A stretch of 64,000 nt of DNA from Pocillopora verrucosa (lineage: Eukaryota; Cnidaria; Anthozoa; Scleractinia; Pocilloporidae): assembly GCF_036669915.1 (NCBI RefSeq), contig NC_089318.1, positions 16,294,012-16,358,011 of the forward strand, read 5' to 3'. Positions within the stretch are counted from its first letter, which is position 1; each line of letters begins with the position of its first letter. Positions 10,311 through 22,600 of this stretch are shown here, piece after piece. Under the pieces are notes generated by a model. The model did not search any database. It was not told where the DNA came from and was given only the letters and a program-made list of their open reading frames with translations. Position numbers and translations under genes: made by a program.

Positions 10311-13300
10311 GAAGACAAAATCATTTATACTAGAAGACGAAAGTTTTGATTTCCCAGCTTCTTTTTATTTAAACGCTCTTTGCAAGAATATGAGTTCATG
10401 CCTCTTATTCTTCCGAGGCAGCCACTTCCAAAGTGTCAGTTGTGGCCCACAGTAATCTTTGCACCGATTAACAGCCGACCCGGGTGAAGAAAATTTGACA
10501 GCCGCGAGAATATTGTTGTCGAATGTGGTCGCGACCTATGATAAACACGCAACAATTGACAATTTGACATTAACCGACGAACAATACACGACCAACCGAC
10601 TACCGACAATGGTAGATAATCGATCTAAAAAAATCTTCCGAAGATATTTCACAGAAATCGATCGATCCCAACAAGATAGGTCTTAAAGAAAACCCGAATG
10701 GTTTGAATCGTTTGCCGTTATAGCCTCACGAACTTTTTTTTCATTTTCTTTCATGTCTCAAACGCCCGAGCACGACCGCTAGGGGTGGTGGGTGCGCCCA
10801 TCTTCGCACTCCTTTTGCCCTAAAATGTAATGGTAGTGCTCAAAATTGACCTAATCTAAACTTAGTTTAAGGTCTGCAGCTTCCTCTAAAGATATTCCTC
10901 TGTTTATTTTCCACTGTCAGGATTTAACAGTCAACCTCGGTTTGGTTTATTCTCGATTAAGGTGTGCCTTTGGGATTTCGCGGTTTTGTGAAGTTTTAGT
11001 TCAACACATGCATGGGATGAAATGGAATGAAACGAAAAGTAAACACTAAACTGTATGCAAGACAGTTACATGAAGCAAAACTTCAACGAACTAAAGACTC
11101 TTCTAACCCAGGATTAATCGTGGACGAAGTGTGAATAAAGTCCGATCATCGCTTCAACAAGTTAATTACTAAATCTAAAAAAACTTTGTCATGCTGCCCA
11201 AAAAACACCTGCTTCTAATTTTTTTAAATCGTTATCATTTCAAAATACAAATGCACGATTTTGCGGTCTGCTGATCAAACATGCCGATTCAAAATGGTAG
11301 AGACTGTACTCAGGTTTTGGGAATCACCTCACGACTGAAGAGATGGAAAACAGCGAGACTTCTGACATCTGCATAACGCAAATTCACCTGTTTTTCTTTT
11401 TGGTTTCGCAAATTGAATGTAATATTTGACGTGCAACAAGAAATTCATGAAATTAGACATTTTATATTACATACTGTAATCCACAATGTTACCCAAATGT
11501 TTGCATAACTTAAATCTTAAGACAATACCTGAATCTATGAGATTTTAAGGAAAATATTTTATCTTCCACTATAACCAAACACGATGTTATTTCATTTCAC
11601 ATGTTTTATGAATAATAATTGTGCTCTGAGCCTCAAAGGATTTCGTAAAACGTACAGAAGTCAGCACGATGGCTTCGGCGTCAGCTAAAAGGTATTGCAT
11701 CTATGGACACTTGAGATCAAATCATCCGTTTTAAAAAGTGTCAGTTCTATAATGCGGCTTCTTTCATATGGAAATTACCCGGTGGAGAACATCTGTATTT
11801 AAAAAGTGAATAAGCAGAGTCATTGGTGGACGGTGAATTTTAAGTCGGCGAATTATAATTTTTGGTTTAAATTGTTTACAACCTAAATTGAAACTTTTAC
11901 CTTGAAACAATGCGCCTCAATGAATTTTTGGTTGAATTTTTTTATTATTATTTAAGACAAAAACGCTTGAATTCATTCTCTCCTTGCTGCCAACGACCGT
12001 AATGAATTAACTGCCAATCTCTCTAATATTTCCAATGCAGTTTGTTTTTGTCTCCTCTGACGGTTCAAATGCAAATTAGTTGGAGGTGGATAGTCACCTA
12101 CAAGGAGATTAATATGCACCCTCAGACAAGCCTAATTGACATGAATTCAGAATTGTGACCACAAATAGATCAGGCATATTTCTCCTCAGTGGACAGCACG
12201 TTGAAAATCGACCTCTACGAAAGGGGGTTTTTTGTGTCTTACACGAATTTTTATCTAATCTGGTTTAGCGATTGATGAGTTAACTACTTGAATACCCGCC
12301 GAAAAGAAATTTATATTCACAATTGGAAAGCTATAAAGACGGAAATTCTGCGTAAGACCTGTTACGTAAATTGGGAAAGTTTCGGTTCAAAGAGGGAGAA
12401 AACACAAGATGGATGTTTCAAGTCGCCGATTCTGAATCCACACGCGATTCATTGCGAATTTCTCTAGTGTATGATTGTAAAAAAAATAATTAATTTCGCA
12501 TTGTAGCTGACATAGCTGGAAGCTTTTGTTTCGTCAGACCAAGCGCTTTCTACGAATTCAGAAGAGCAACCTATCTGACGGAACGCCGATTTTGTTTCAA
12601 ACCGACAGGATTACCACCAAAATAAATGTAAAAAGGCATAACAAAGAGGAAACCTTCGGATGGTAGGAATTTCATTTGTAAACAAGGAAACCTACGGCAG
12701 CTGAAAGGATTCGGGGGAAAAGCGAGAAAAGACAAGACAGATTTCTAAGGATTTTAAAGGTAGTGAAAAGTTTTTTTGTATATTTATTTCCTAGAACACA
12801 AGTAAAGAGCATTATATACCTGAAACACCTTTTTTTCAAATGAAGGAGGTAGCGATCTCGCGTATTTTTTCATTTCGACTGCATTTCATGTTTAAATAAT
12901 TCGTTCATGTTAATAGTTAGACAGTGCAGTGTAATTAAAAAAAAAGAATGTATATTTCTTAAACAAAACAAACGATAAATTCTAAATCAGGGAGATTTTG
13001 GCGAACGTTTTAGCCATGTTGTCTTCCGCTTTTTGTGCCTTTAAATCGGAGTGTATGTTCATTTTTCTTTAATTCTTTGTCTTCTGAAATCATCGCTCGA
13101 TTCGAATATTTACCTCTCTATGTCAACATGGCTCCATGCAAAGAACAACTGAACCGAATACGTCATCAGCACAGTCATCGGTTAACATAAAGTTATAGTG
13201 TTGACCAAGGCGTTAATTTCGCTTTCCTCTCTGTAGCAAGACTTTGCAGTTTGGTGTGCATCCTACAAAATTCAGCGAAATGATTCAAGTTCGTCGATTG

Positions 13301-15140
13301 CTAACCCTTTTCAATTGTCTTCGTCGTTAGTTACTCTGGTTTCTTCTTAACTTATCACAGTGACTGTCTTTCAAAAATTGTTCTTTCCTGTTGAACTTTC
13401 AAGTCGGCAAGGGTCTTGCATCTCGTAAGAAATACTGAAAAACGAGCTTTTAGCGTAAACAGTTTGCCGTTTTCCTGCTTTAGATCTGGAAGCTATTATT
13501 ATTAATATAATGAAAGGAAACATTTTGTATTTGATTTTGAGCGCTTCCCTCTTAGAGCATGGAAATCGATTTCTCAATCATTTTAAAAAGAGAAAGAAAT
13601 CTTGAGATATATTAATTATACTGAGCTTTAAAAGTATTGACCTCCTTCGCACTTTTAACGCGTCAAATGATGAAAATAAATTAGGATTGACTTCAATTCA
13701 GCACAGCCGGCTAAGTGGTTTAGAAATTCAAGTGTAATGGCAAACCTGAGGATACAAGATGTACGTCTAAACACAATATGAAACATTTTCCTGCGTCTTT
13801 GTGTTTGATAGGAGACCTCGAACGCGCAAAAGCAACCGCAATTTAACGCGGGGGCAGCCCAGTTTCCCCCCGCATAGTATACTGAAAAATTTTTTGAAAG
13901 CAATGTTCCTGTGAAAGAACCTTTTCTTTGAAATAGGTTGGAAATAATCGCAAGTATAGTTGCAGCGATGTAATGAATCACGATCACTTGTTTTGATAGC
14001 GATGTACAGGATGAGTTTGTTCCATCACTCGTTACGACGACAAAGACGAGGAAAGTGTCGACTGAAGTGATATTTCTCGGGCACAAGTCTTATAAATATT
14101 TGTGTGAAGGTCATTGTCTTTGTGAAAGAGTTTTGTTTCCAAAATAAGAAGCACTTTAAAGTTGATTGACGAGCGAAAAAATTTATAGGATTGCCATAGC
14201 ATGTTTAGTGAGCTAAACACAGGAAGAAGTTCCGTTGCAAAGCCCAGTGTTTTTACCGTCAGGCGAAAACATCGCAATGGAATCTCGCTAAGTTGAAGCC
14301 TTTCGACCTCAACTGGCGCAAATTTCGGAATGACCAACTTTAAACTTACCAGCAAAACATTGCGATGTTTATCAATCATATGCAGATTCCTCGCCGCCTA
14401 TCCACACTGACCGCCATTGTGTATAGAAACCGATTTCTTCGGAGATTAAATTGCTCTGAAATGATTTAAATCAGTAAAAAAGACTTTAAACGCGACCATT
14501 TTATTTTAATGGTACAATAGTCCCTTTCCTTGCATTTAGGATTGGCCTAAAGCACCACACTACCTGAAAGCTTGAGTGATGTGTTCGGCGCGCAACACGG
14601 AGATAAATTCAGGTTAACTCTAAATAAGACTCTACGCGCGAATGTCAATTTTGAGCACCAAGCATATGGCTGAGATATGATCAATATATCTACGGACTTT
14701 GATAAAACGTTTTTTAAGTGTCCACGAAACAGCTAATTTTTCATGCCTTGATTTGAGTGTGTTAACAATTTTACTTTACATTTTCCATTTCGGTTATGTA
14801 AATTCTGTTTTCAAAGGCCATTTTGGATTCTTAAAGGCCGTCTAGAGCGGAACTCGCATTAGCAATAGACCGCGTGCCTTTTTTTTCCATATCGACGTAC
14901 ATCCACAACACGCAGAATGTGAGTTATTTTTTACCGGAACATTTTTATTTACATGTAAGTAAGTTAAACTTGTGCTCGTGTCAAATGTTTTGGCGCGAGC
15001 ACACGTGTTCAAATGATGAAGTGAAACTATTGTCACGTTAATAAGTAGTATACTTTTGCAATTGTTTGGTTAATTTGGTCCATCCTAGGAATATCATTAT
15101 CTAGACTGTGCACAGCTTCCGAGAACTGACTGAGTAAGGA
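10311..15140. other. Long non-coding stretch
   Basis: No convincing exon in 4.8 kb. Open frames at 10459-10686, 13371-13577, 13655-14086 and 14032-14379 show no domain and have no supporting exon structure. Two spots look like first exons: ATG GCT TCG followed by AAAAG|GTATTG at 11669-11691 (plus), and an ATGGCGG start around 14415 (minus) that meets a stop after 13 codons. Neither can be joined to a downstream exon here. Confidence 0.4.
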
Positions 15141-15154
15141 ACGTGGAGGCTAAA

Positions 15155-15535
15155 CTAAAACCATTTATGACTTGGTCGCCAGCGTTTTCCCGCGCTTCAG
15201 GCAATTTGGTTATTTTTGCTTTGACTTATCATTGGCGCTTAAAGTTCAAGTATTTTCCCTGCTTTCTTTGGATTGGCTGTTGTGATTACTTTGGTTTATC
15301 GAAACTCAATCAAAAAGTGCTCAAACACAACACTACTCTCTCATCCAATCAAAGGCAAAACTAAAAAAAACCAATCATGATTTGGTCGCCCACGTTTCCC
15401 CGCGCTTCAGGCAGTTGGATTGTTCTTACTTTGAGTTCTCATTGGGCCTGAAAGTTATTTCCCTCCTCTAATTGGATTGGCTGTTGTGATTACTTTGTTT
15501 TATAGACCCTAAATCAAAAAGCGCTCACGACAAAA
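15155..15535. repeat. Tandem pair of a dispersed CCAAT-rich repeat
   Basis: Two direct copies about 210 bp apart share TTGGTCGCC followed by CCCGCGCTTCAGGCA and, later, ATTGGCTGTTGTGATTACTT and a final AATCAAAAAG. Diverged relatives occur near 22005-22210 and 22490-22650. The repeat contains several CCAAT/ATTGG motifs and sits directly upstream of the G-gamma gene, so it could supply promoter sequence, but that is inference. Confidence 0.7.
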
Positions 15536-15588
15536 TTAACTGAAGGAAAATCTTGAAAAAAAATTTTGACGAAGTTTACTGCAGACTC

Positions 15589-15597
15589 TATATATAC
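15589..15597 (+). promoter_or_regulatory. Candidate TATA box of the G-gamma gene
   Basis: A TATATATA stretch within CTCTATATATACATA, about 250 bases upstream of the G-gamma start codon and 210 bases upstream of the probable 3' splice site at 15806-15808. Position is compatible with a short untranslated first exon. No other evidence. Confidence 0.3.
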
Positions 15598-15839
15598 ATA
15601 TTCATCTGCCAGACTGACATTGGGTGTCGTAAAAACATTTGGGCCAAAGTAATCACACCAGCAAATCCGAACGATGGAAAATATCACAAATGGCCAGTGA
15701 GAATTCACATGAGGGAATAAAAAAGCAAGCTGCTCTTAGCGCGGTTAAAACAAAGGTGAACCAGTCCGTAAAAAAAAATACTCTCTTGATTGTTTTTTCC
15801 TTTGTAGAAAGAACTTCGACAGGACTTTGGATTAAGACA

Positions 15840-16073
15840 ATGTCTTCTCCTTCGAAACAAAACTACTGCACGTTGCCTGCTAAGAAATCAGCTCTTAAAG
15901 AAACTGTAGACCTCCTTCGCAGGCAAGCGAAGATGCAAAGGATGAAAGTTTCCAGAACAGCTGAAGAAATAATGAACTATTGCCTAGAAAATGCACAGGA
16001 CGATTGTCTTCTCCAAGGGATTCCCGCGGGCGGAAACCCGTACAAGGAAGGGAAAAATTGTCCAGTAATGTAG
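15840..16073 (+). CDS. Heterotrimeric G-protein gamma subunit
   Basis: A 77-residue protein coded in a single exon. Gamma subunits form an obligate dimer with G-beta and anchor it to the membrane through a prenylated C-terminus. Seen here: a helical N-terminal half (LKETVDLLRRQAKMQRMKVS), the family core motif RTAEEIMNYC, the segment GGNPYKEGKN in place of the usual ENPF, and a C-terminal CaaX box CPVM. Methionine in the last position favours farnesyl over geranylgeranyl by the general CaaX rule. I start at ATG 15840 because a strong 3' splice site (TTTTTTCCTTTGTAG, ending at 15808) lies just upstream, so the longer open frame from 15639 is probably untranslated exon plus intron. Length is near the usual 65-75. 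The subtype cannot be assigned by eye. No intron interrupts the coding part. Confidence 0.85.
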   Translation: MSSPSKQNYCTLPAKKSALKETVDLLRRQAKMQRMKVSRTAEEIMNYCLENAQDDCLLQGIPAGGNPYKEGKNCPVM

Positions 16074-16088
16074 ACTCTTGCTCACTCA

Positions 16089-16094
16089 AATAAA
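16089..16094 (+). terminator. Candidate polyadenylation signal AATAAA
   Basis: AATAAA 16 bases after the G-gamma stop codon. If used, the 3' untranslated region would be very short. Confidence 0.4.
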
Positions 16095-19069
16095 AAATTG
16101 AAGATTCATGGTATGGAGCAATTTTCAATTGAGCGTTTAGTGACTAGACCACGATTGCAGTTGTTCATTTGTTTGCTTTACACTCTGGTTATTTTAGAAA
16201 ACTATTACGTTTCTCCATGACCAATTGGATACACGTGCATACTCAGTCACTGTGATGTCTTAAGAATTTTTAATGCTCTCCGTTAGTTTGCTCTTTTTAC
16301 TTTAAGTTTTCACTAGTTCTCTAAGTATTTACTTGCGAGTATTTCTTTAAATACTTTGGTCCTGGTTTTACCACATTCAGTAAATAGAAAATTGCTCCAT
16401 CTCATGTTAACAATTTACAAATGGGTCGATTTGTTTATCATTACTTTTGTTTCTTACCAAAAGGAAAAAAAGACTTATGCCACGTCAAGAGTGAGAAAAT
16501 CTCTAACGAGGAGGTCAAATTATATAGGCTTCATCACATAAATAAAGGTATTCTATATGGAAAATTTTTTCTGCGAAAGCCACACGAATTTTTGGCAACA
16601 TAGAAACAAAACCTTTCCAATCCAAAGCCTTTATCACAGTTACAAAACAAAAGACATGTTGTAACACGACCATACAATCCAATCACATTAACCATTATCA
16701 ATACCGCTATTACAAGTTTTCCATCAAGTAACCTGGGAGCGTATGAATTCAAAAGAATGGATTAAATCACTGAATGAATCTTAATAAAAGGCGAAGCTGT
16801 AACCACTGATATTCTCTGGAGTTCATCCCAGTTTCACTCAAAGCAGGTCTCCTTCCTCCTGCCCCCACCCCCCCCCCCCCCGCCAAAAAACAGAGCTCAG
16901 AGATCCGCAGTGCGGGGAGATTGCTTCGCTCATGCACGCACACGATGAGAAGGCCAGAGCCGAGGTGTTCGAAGCCCGATAAACATCAATTCTGGGATAC
17001 TTGCAAACAAAACCTGTACCCTAACTTGTGAGTAAATTGAATAGTGCGTAGCGTGATTTATTTATATCATTAATAGATAACAACAAGAGTGTGTCTTGTC
17101 GTTATGCTTTTAATAATTAGTAAATTTCGACCAGGCACTCTCGATTTCTGTTCGTAAATGTTCGTTTTGACTTTGCCCTCATCAACTATCGCTAGAGAAA
17201 TCTCGAGTTCAAAAATCTAATCATAGAATATTGGATTATGGAAAATATAAATATCAAAATTATTTTATAGCCAATGTATCTCAATTATTCGTGATCCCTC
17301 AGCTGTAATAAAAATGTAACAACGATAAAATTACTAAAGAATATGATGTTTGTTCGGGATTCTAAAGAAGCACTGCTGTAAACTCCCCACCCTCCCTACC
17401 CCTAGCATGAAAATTTTACCAAAGTAATTACAAAATTCTGTGAACTTTTACATTTTCTGTGCTAATGACTCGAAAAGGAACTCAAAACTTCCTAGTTTTG
17501 GCTCAGAGCTACGTTTTCTTTTGTGTCGGATCGCTTGTCTGCAATACACGTAAGTTAAGTTGTTATGGGTTTATGTTACCGCTGGTGCATAACAGCGGTT
17601 ATGCATTAGCGTGCGAATAATGTACACTGATATGGACAACAACACTCAGCTACTTGTCTTTTTATACAAAGTATAGGAATAGGTCAATTAAAGGTGTAAT
17701 TTAGATTTAAAGAAATCTGGTTCATGGCTGCCAGACATAAAAAAACATTGAAGGGCATAAATTTTCCTTTCGAGAGAGGTGGATCTTTAGACTCTAGCCT
17801 ATGCACTATTAATTGCTTTGACCAGGTGACATATTCTAAATTAAGCAGGTAGTAGCAGATGCTACACAGATAACTTGTTAAGTACGATGTTTCCCTAGAG
17901 GCGAGGCCTTTTCAGTTCTCATAATGTTCTTTATAATCTTCCGGAGATAATCCGAGTATCTGTGGTCAAGAGTGATAGCAGACGGTACGAGCTGGGAAAT
18001 TGTGAGAGGCGTGTTTAGACCTTACGGCCAGGTAAGTGATATTGGCCCGTACGGGAATGTAATGATACAAAGCCTTTCCATATGTAATTACGCCTGTCCA
18101 CACACATGTATATAGCAAATCAACTCGAGAGATTGTTTCAAAACGTTGTCGTTTCGAGAAAAAAAAAATAGTGAAATTGGCGTATTTTTAGGAATATAAC
18201 TTCGACTTTTTTTGGCTTTTTTTTTTTGTATGTAAGGAGTTCAGACTTGATAAATTGAAGAAAACAAGAGATTTAATTGGTTTGAAACGTTTGGTTAATT
18301 TTGAACATCATCAGTAGCACAATCAAGAGTATTCAAATCATAAGTTAACATTTTCCTACAGGATACCACTTGAGTAAAGTTGTGAATAAAGTGAGGACGC
18401 GGCAATTTAACCGAATATTAACAAAGATTTAACAAAGTCATTTGACTGAAAAACAAAGGGAAAATGGAACAAAAAAAAAGGGGCCAATGGAACAAAAAAA
18501 AAAAAAAATATTTTCCCAAAGATATCAAAGGAATTCTAAACCCCCACGAATCTTTTTACCTGCTTGGTCATTGAATTGCTCGCATCATAGAGTGACAAGG
18601 TACCACCCTCTCCGAACAGTTTTCAAATGGCCCCACCATTCTTTTTTGATTTAGTGAATAATATAACAATTTTGCGGGATTAAACTGCTGTTGATTGTCC
18701 TTGATTTGCCAAAATATGTATCCCCGGGAAAAACATTCCGCGAAAAAAAGAAGTAAAAGATGAAATAATTTACTTTCAATGAAATTGACAATAAATTACT
18801 TTGTTCTGGTGTCAGTTATTCGAGACCGTTGGATGTCACTGACCTTCTGAGAGCGTTTAATCTTTTATCTCCTAAGGCAGAGAATCTCATTAGCTTATTT
18901 ATATTTTCGTGTTTTTTGTTATTCTCAGCTCTTTCTTGGTTTAAAACATTCCAAAAGGGCAGACTTTCTTTTCTTCCTTTAGATTTCGATTTTAAGATAA
19001 AGGGAAATACAGATCCAATTTTTTTTACAAAATTTTAAAGTAAGAAAAATGATGTTTCTATAACATGAC
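16095..19069. other. Non-coding stretch
   Basis: No gene recognised. It contains a cytosine run at about 16866-16880 and A-rich tracts near 18470-18505. Open frames at 16356-16603, 16534-16752 and 18442-18654 have no recognisable content. Confidence 0.45.
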
Positions 19070-19492
19070 GTAGCGTATTTCCTCGAATAAGCGCCCAACC
19101 TCTGATAAGCGCCCTCCCCCGAACAAGTGCCTACCCCCCTAAGCCATAATGTCAAAAAAGCGCCCCCCTCCCCCCTCCCCCTTCTCTCACTCTCTTAGAC
19201 AGCAAGTTTCCATTTCTTTATCTTCAACTTTTTAGGTTTTAACTAGAACGGAATCAGTACGGGAAAAACGTCTCTTTTCTGTGCCAGTTTATCCATGCCC
19301 ATGTGATCGCAGAGTTCTTTTATGCGCGTCATCTCTTTTTGTTAATTTTTGTCCTACACTACTACACTAAGTCGATAAGTCCCTCTTCGATAAACGCACT
19401 CCTTCCAATAAATGCCCTTCTTTTAGCCGAATCTTTAAATAAGTACCTGTGCACCCATTCCAGGAAATACGGTATTCCCTTTCCCACGTATT
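19070..19492. mobile_element. Short TIR element (MITE), AATAAGCGCCC family
   Basis: The left end reads CGTATTTCCTCGAATAAGCG and the right end, reverse-complemented, reads CGTATTTCCTGGAATGGGTG. This gives an imperfect terminal inverted repeat of about 20 bp around a 420-bp body. The interior has several diverged copies of AATAAGCGCCC or GATAAACGCAC. No transposase is coded, so it is non-autonomous. A related stretch lies at 57780-58035. Confidence 0.6.
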
Positions 19493-19641
19493 TCCTTCGA
19501 TATATATTTATCTATTTCTTTGGCAAAATATCAATTCAATTTAAAGATGCTTAAATATCCCTAAGATAGATTGTTCTGCATACTGATCGAGGGAATAAAC
19601 TTTTGTTCACAGAAATATTGCTCTCACTCTTCTGTATCCAC

Positions 19642-22600
19642 ATGAAGACACTCAACATATTCTTCCTTTTCAATCCTGTGTTGCTGTTATGGGGATTTTT
19701 CTTCAGTGTTGTCGAAACGAGGGCGAAAGGTGAGATCCTAAAATTTAAAATTATTGTAATAACTTTCCCTTCTTGTAACGATCAGTCGTTAGACAAATTA
19801 TCCCGAGGTCATATTCGCAAATACATTTGACAGCAGTAGGATTCACAAAGATAGTGCGAGTGGTAGCACTGAGTCTCATATTTTTCTATCTTCTTGTCAA
19901 AACATTCCATCAGTGAGGTAGCTTGGCACTATCAACTAAGTTGATTAACGTAAGTTGGCCACTGTTAAAAGCTTCAAAGCGGATGTTCCGAGCGTTAGCC
20001 CTTCGTCTTTCGCCCTGGGGAAGGGCTAACGCTCGAAACGTCCGCTTTGAAACTCTTTACGGTGGCCAATTTACGTTATCAACTCAGTTAATAATACCAA
20101 ATTACCCTGATATACTTTCCTACCGACGTAGCACCACAGTTTCTTTAGAAACTTGCCCCATTTATTCAGTACTCCATGTATGGTTCACCACTTTTCAAGC
20201 AGTTACGACAATTGTTGGATACTTTTTCAAGTTCCTGCATTCTGAATCATATAATTATGTCTTTGAAATCCGTACATGATGTAGTGCATCGTTCAAGTGA
20301 ACACCGAGTGTCTCGTCACGATACTTCCGGCTCAGTTCTTTATCAAGAAGGTCGGACAAGTGTAGGTAAGATCAGATTAATTAAATATTAAATATTGCAT
20401 AACATCATCATATCATTATCATATTATTTGACTCAGTCTTGTGAAAGGTGTAAGAAGTTTTTAATTGAATGTCGAAGATGTTCTAGGGTTGTTTTAGTCT
20501 CGCTTCATTGGCTTTTACGATTGTCCTCAATTACTTGCGCCAAACTTTCAGCCAATCAAATGGAAACCAGCAGGTAACTCTTGCGCTTAAGGTAGCTGCA
20601 TTGCGCTTAAGGTAGCTTCACTGCGCTTAAGGTAGCTGCACTGCGCTTAAGGTAGTTTACTCTGAGTTCTGATCAGCTCAGTGTGACATTTAAGCATGTT
20701 CTGATTAGCTCTTTGAAAGCGCTCGATCATTTTAAAGTCTGGTTTGTAATTTTGGAAGGGATGCGGAGTAAGTCTACAGTTTTAACCCAAAGTTGGTTTA
20801 TCCAGAAAGGAAGGGGCTACCCGCTTCCAAGTTACAATTGAGGGTAAACGTTAGAAACCAGTTGTTGGTGCGCTAGACTTCGCATCAAAATGTTCGGGTT
20901 TGAACGCTAGTCAGGGTTGTCGGGCTGTTCTTGAGCAAAACAATTTACTCATCCTTTTTGAGTCAAGATTGGGAAGGTGCAAAACTCGGGAAAACTTGAG
21001 AAAGTGCTGAAGAGCTCAACATTTTATCCGGGGAGAAGAAATTAAAGATTTCTAGTAACACTACGTCAGTCAAAGTGGGATAGACTTTGGCATTGTGAAC
21101 CATTTTCCTCGTTTGTGAGACTTTCTTTATTCTTTGCAAACGAGACATTGGAAAGTATTCAGCTGCTTCAAAAGATAACAAATCTGTACCAAATAACACT
21201 ATTTTTCTCGCTTTTTCCAGTTTACACATTATCAGGAAACGACCACAACGCCCCTTGCGTTTTTCCATTTTACTACGACGGTAAGAACTACACATCATGC
21301 ACCTACAAGGACTGCAAACATAACCTGCCTTGGTGCGCAACAACCAACAACTACGACAGAGATAAGAAGTGGGGTCACTGTCAGACAGACAAGGACGTAA
21401 CCGATTGCATTGACCTTCACAATCGTTGCGGAACTTGGGCGATGGATGGTGAATGTGTAGTCAATGCCCCGTACATGTGTAAAAAGTGCCCACGATCTTG
21501 CGGCTTGTGCACCCATGGAGGAAATGGGCGAGGAAAACCTTGCAAATTTCCGTTTTTCTTTAAAAACAGACTCGTGTATAACTGTCTACGCTTTAATAAA
21601 AAAACATGGTGTGCGACAACAACTGACTACAACAAGGACAAGAGATGGGGCTACTGTTTTCCTAAATGTAAGTTTTGAAAAATAAGACGCATTTTATCGA
21701 GAAATGAATTGCAATTATCTTTAACTTTACCCATACCCTAAATGATAGATACATAAAATTGATTTTTTAGTATATCGTGATATAAGAGAAGTGAACGAGA
21801 AATTTTTTCATTGGGGAGAGTGTGACGATCTAAATGATGATTGTCGACAATGGGCAAAGCAAGGATTATGTCAAAAGGATCCTGAAGAAATGAAAGAAAC
21901 GTGTCCATGGAGTTGCCACAAGTGTGCGCCTATGAAGTTAGGTAAGTACGAGGCTGTAGGGGGCTTTCTCAGGGGCTCTCCTTCCTTTGGTTTTGCTTAA
22001 TTTCGTTTCATGATTGGTCCCGAAAACTTACGCCACCTTCTCATCCAATCAGATTCAAAACCAAAACCAATCGTGATTTTATCACTTACATTGTTCTGCG
22101 CTTCATGCAACTTAAACTTTAAATATTCATTGGCTAACGATGATGTCGGCCTTCGCTCCGATTGACTGCTGTGACTATTTTGGTTTCCGTTTTCGAAACT
22201 TAACTGAAACAACTCTATATGGGAATCGGCATTGGGACCAGATTGAGTTTATATAATCTGCTGTGTCACTGAAAATGAAATTCAATTTGATTTACACTTT
22301 TGTGTCTTGGTGCGTCAACTTATCAATTTAATCATGAGTCTGAAGAAAGCCTTGAAAAATTGTGCCTTTAATCTGAACTTGCAAGGGCATCCCCTATCAA
22401 CTTATTAACAGTATCCGAAAATCGAAAAAAACTTCCGCAGGTAAATAGAGGATTTATCAATCCAGTGGCGAAAGTTATCCGGGATCATTTTTTGCTTTAC
22501 TTTGATTCCAATTGGTCCTGAAAACTCGCATCATCCTCTCAACCAGAGAGAGTCAAAACGAGTGTAAATCGTGGCTTGGTTACCCGTGTTTCCCGTGGTT

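Noticed and set aside
11669-11691. First-exon-like ATG GCT TCG GCG followed by a GT donor
   Set aside because: Joining it to the G-gamma exon gives the wrong frame with an early stop, and no other downstream exon was found.
13655-14086. 143-codon minus-strand frame
   Set aside because: No domain and no exon structure.
14340-14420. ATGGCGG start and a GTAAGT donor on the minus strand
   Set aside because: The frame stops after 13 codons and no partner exon is visible.
15639-15839. N-terminal extension of the G-gamma open frame by 67 codons
   Set aside because: It runs through a strong polypyrimidine tract and splice acceptor, and has no counterpart in gamma subunits.
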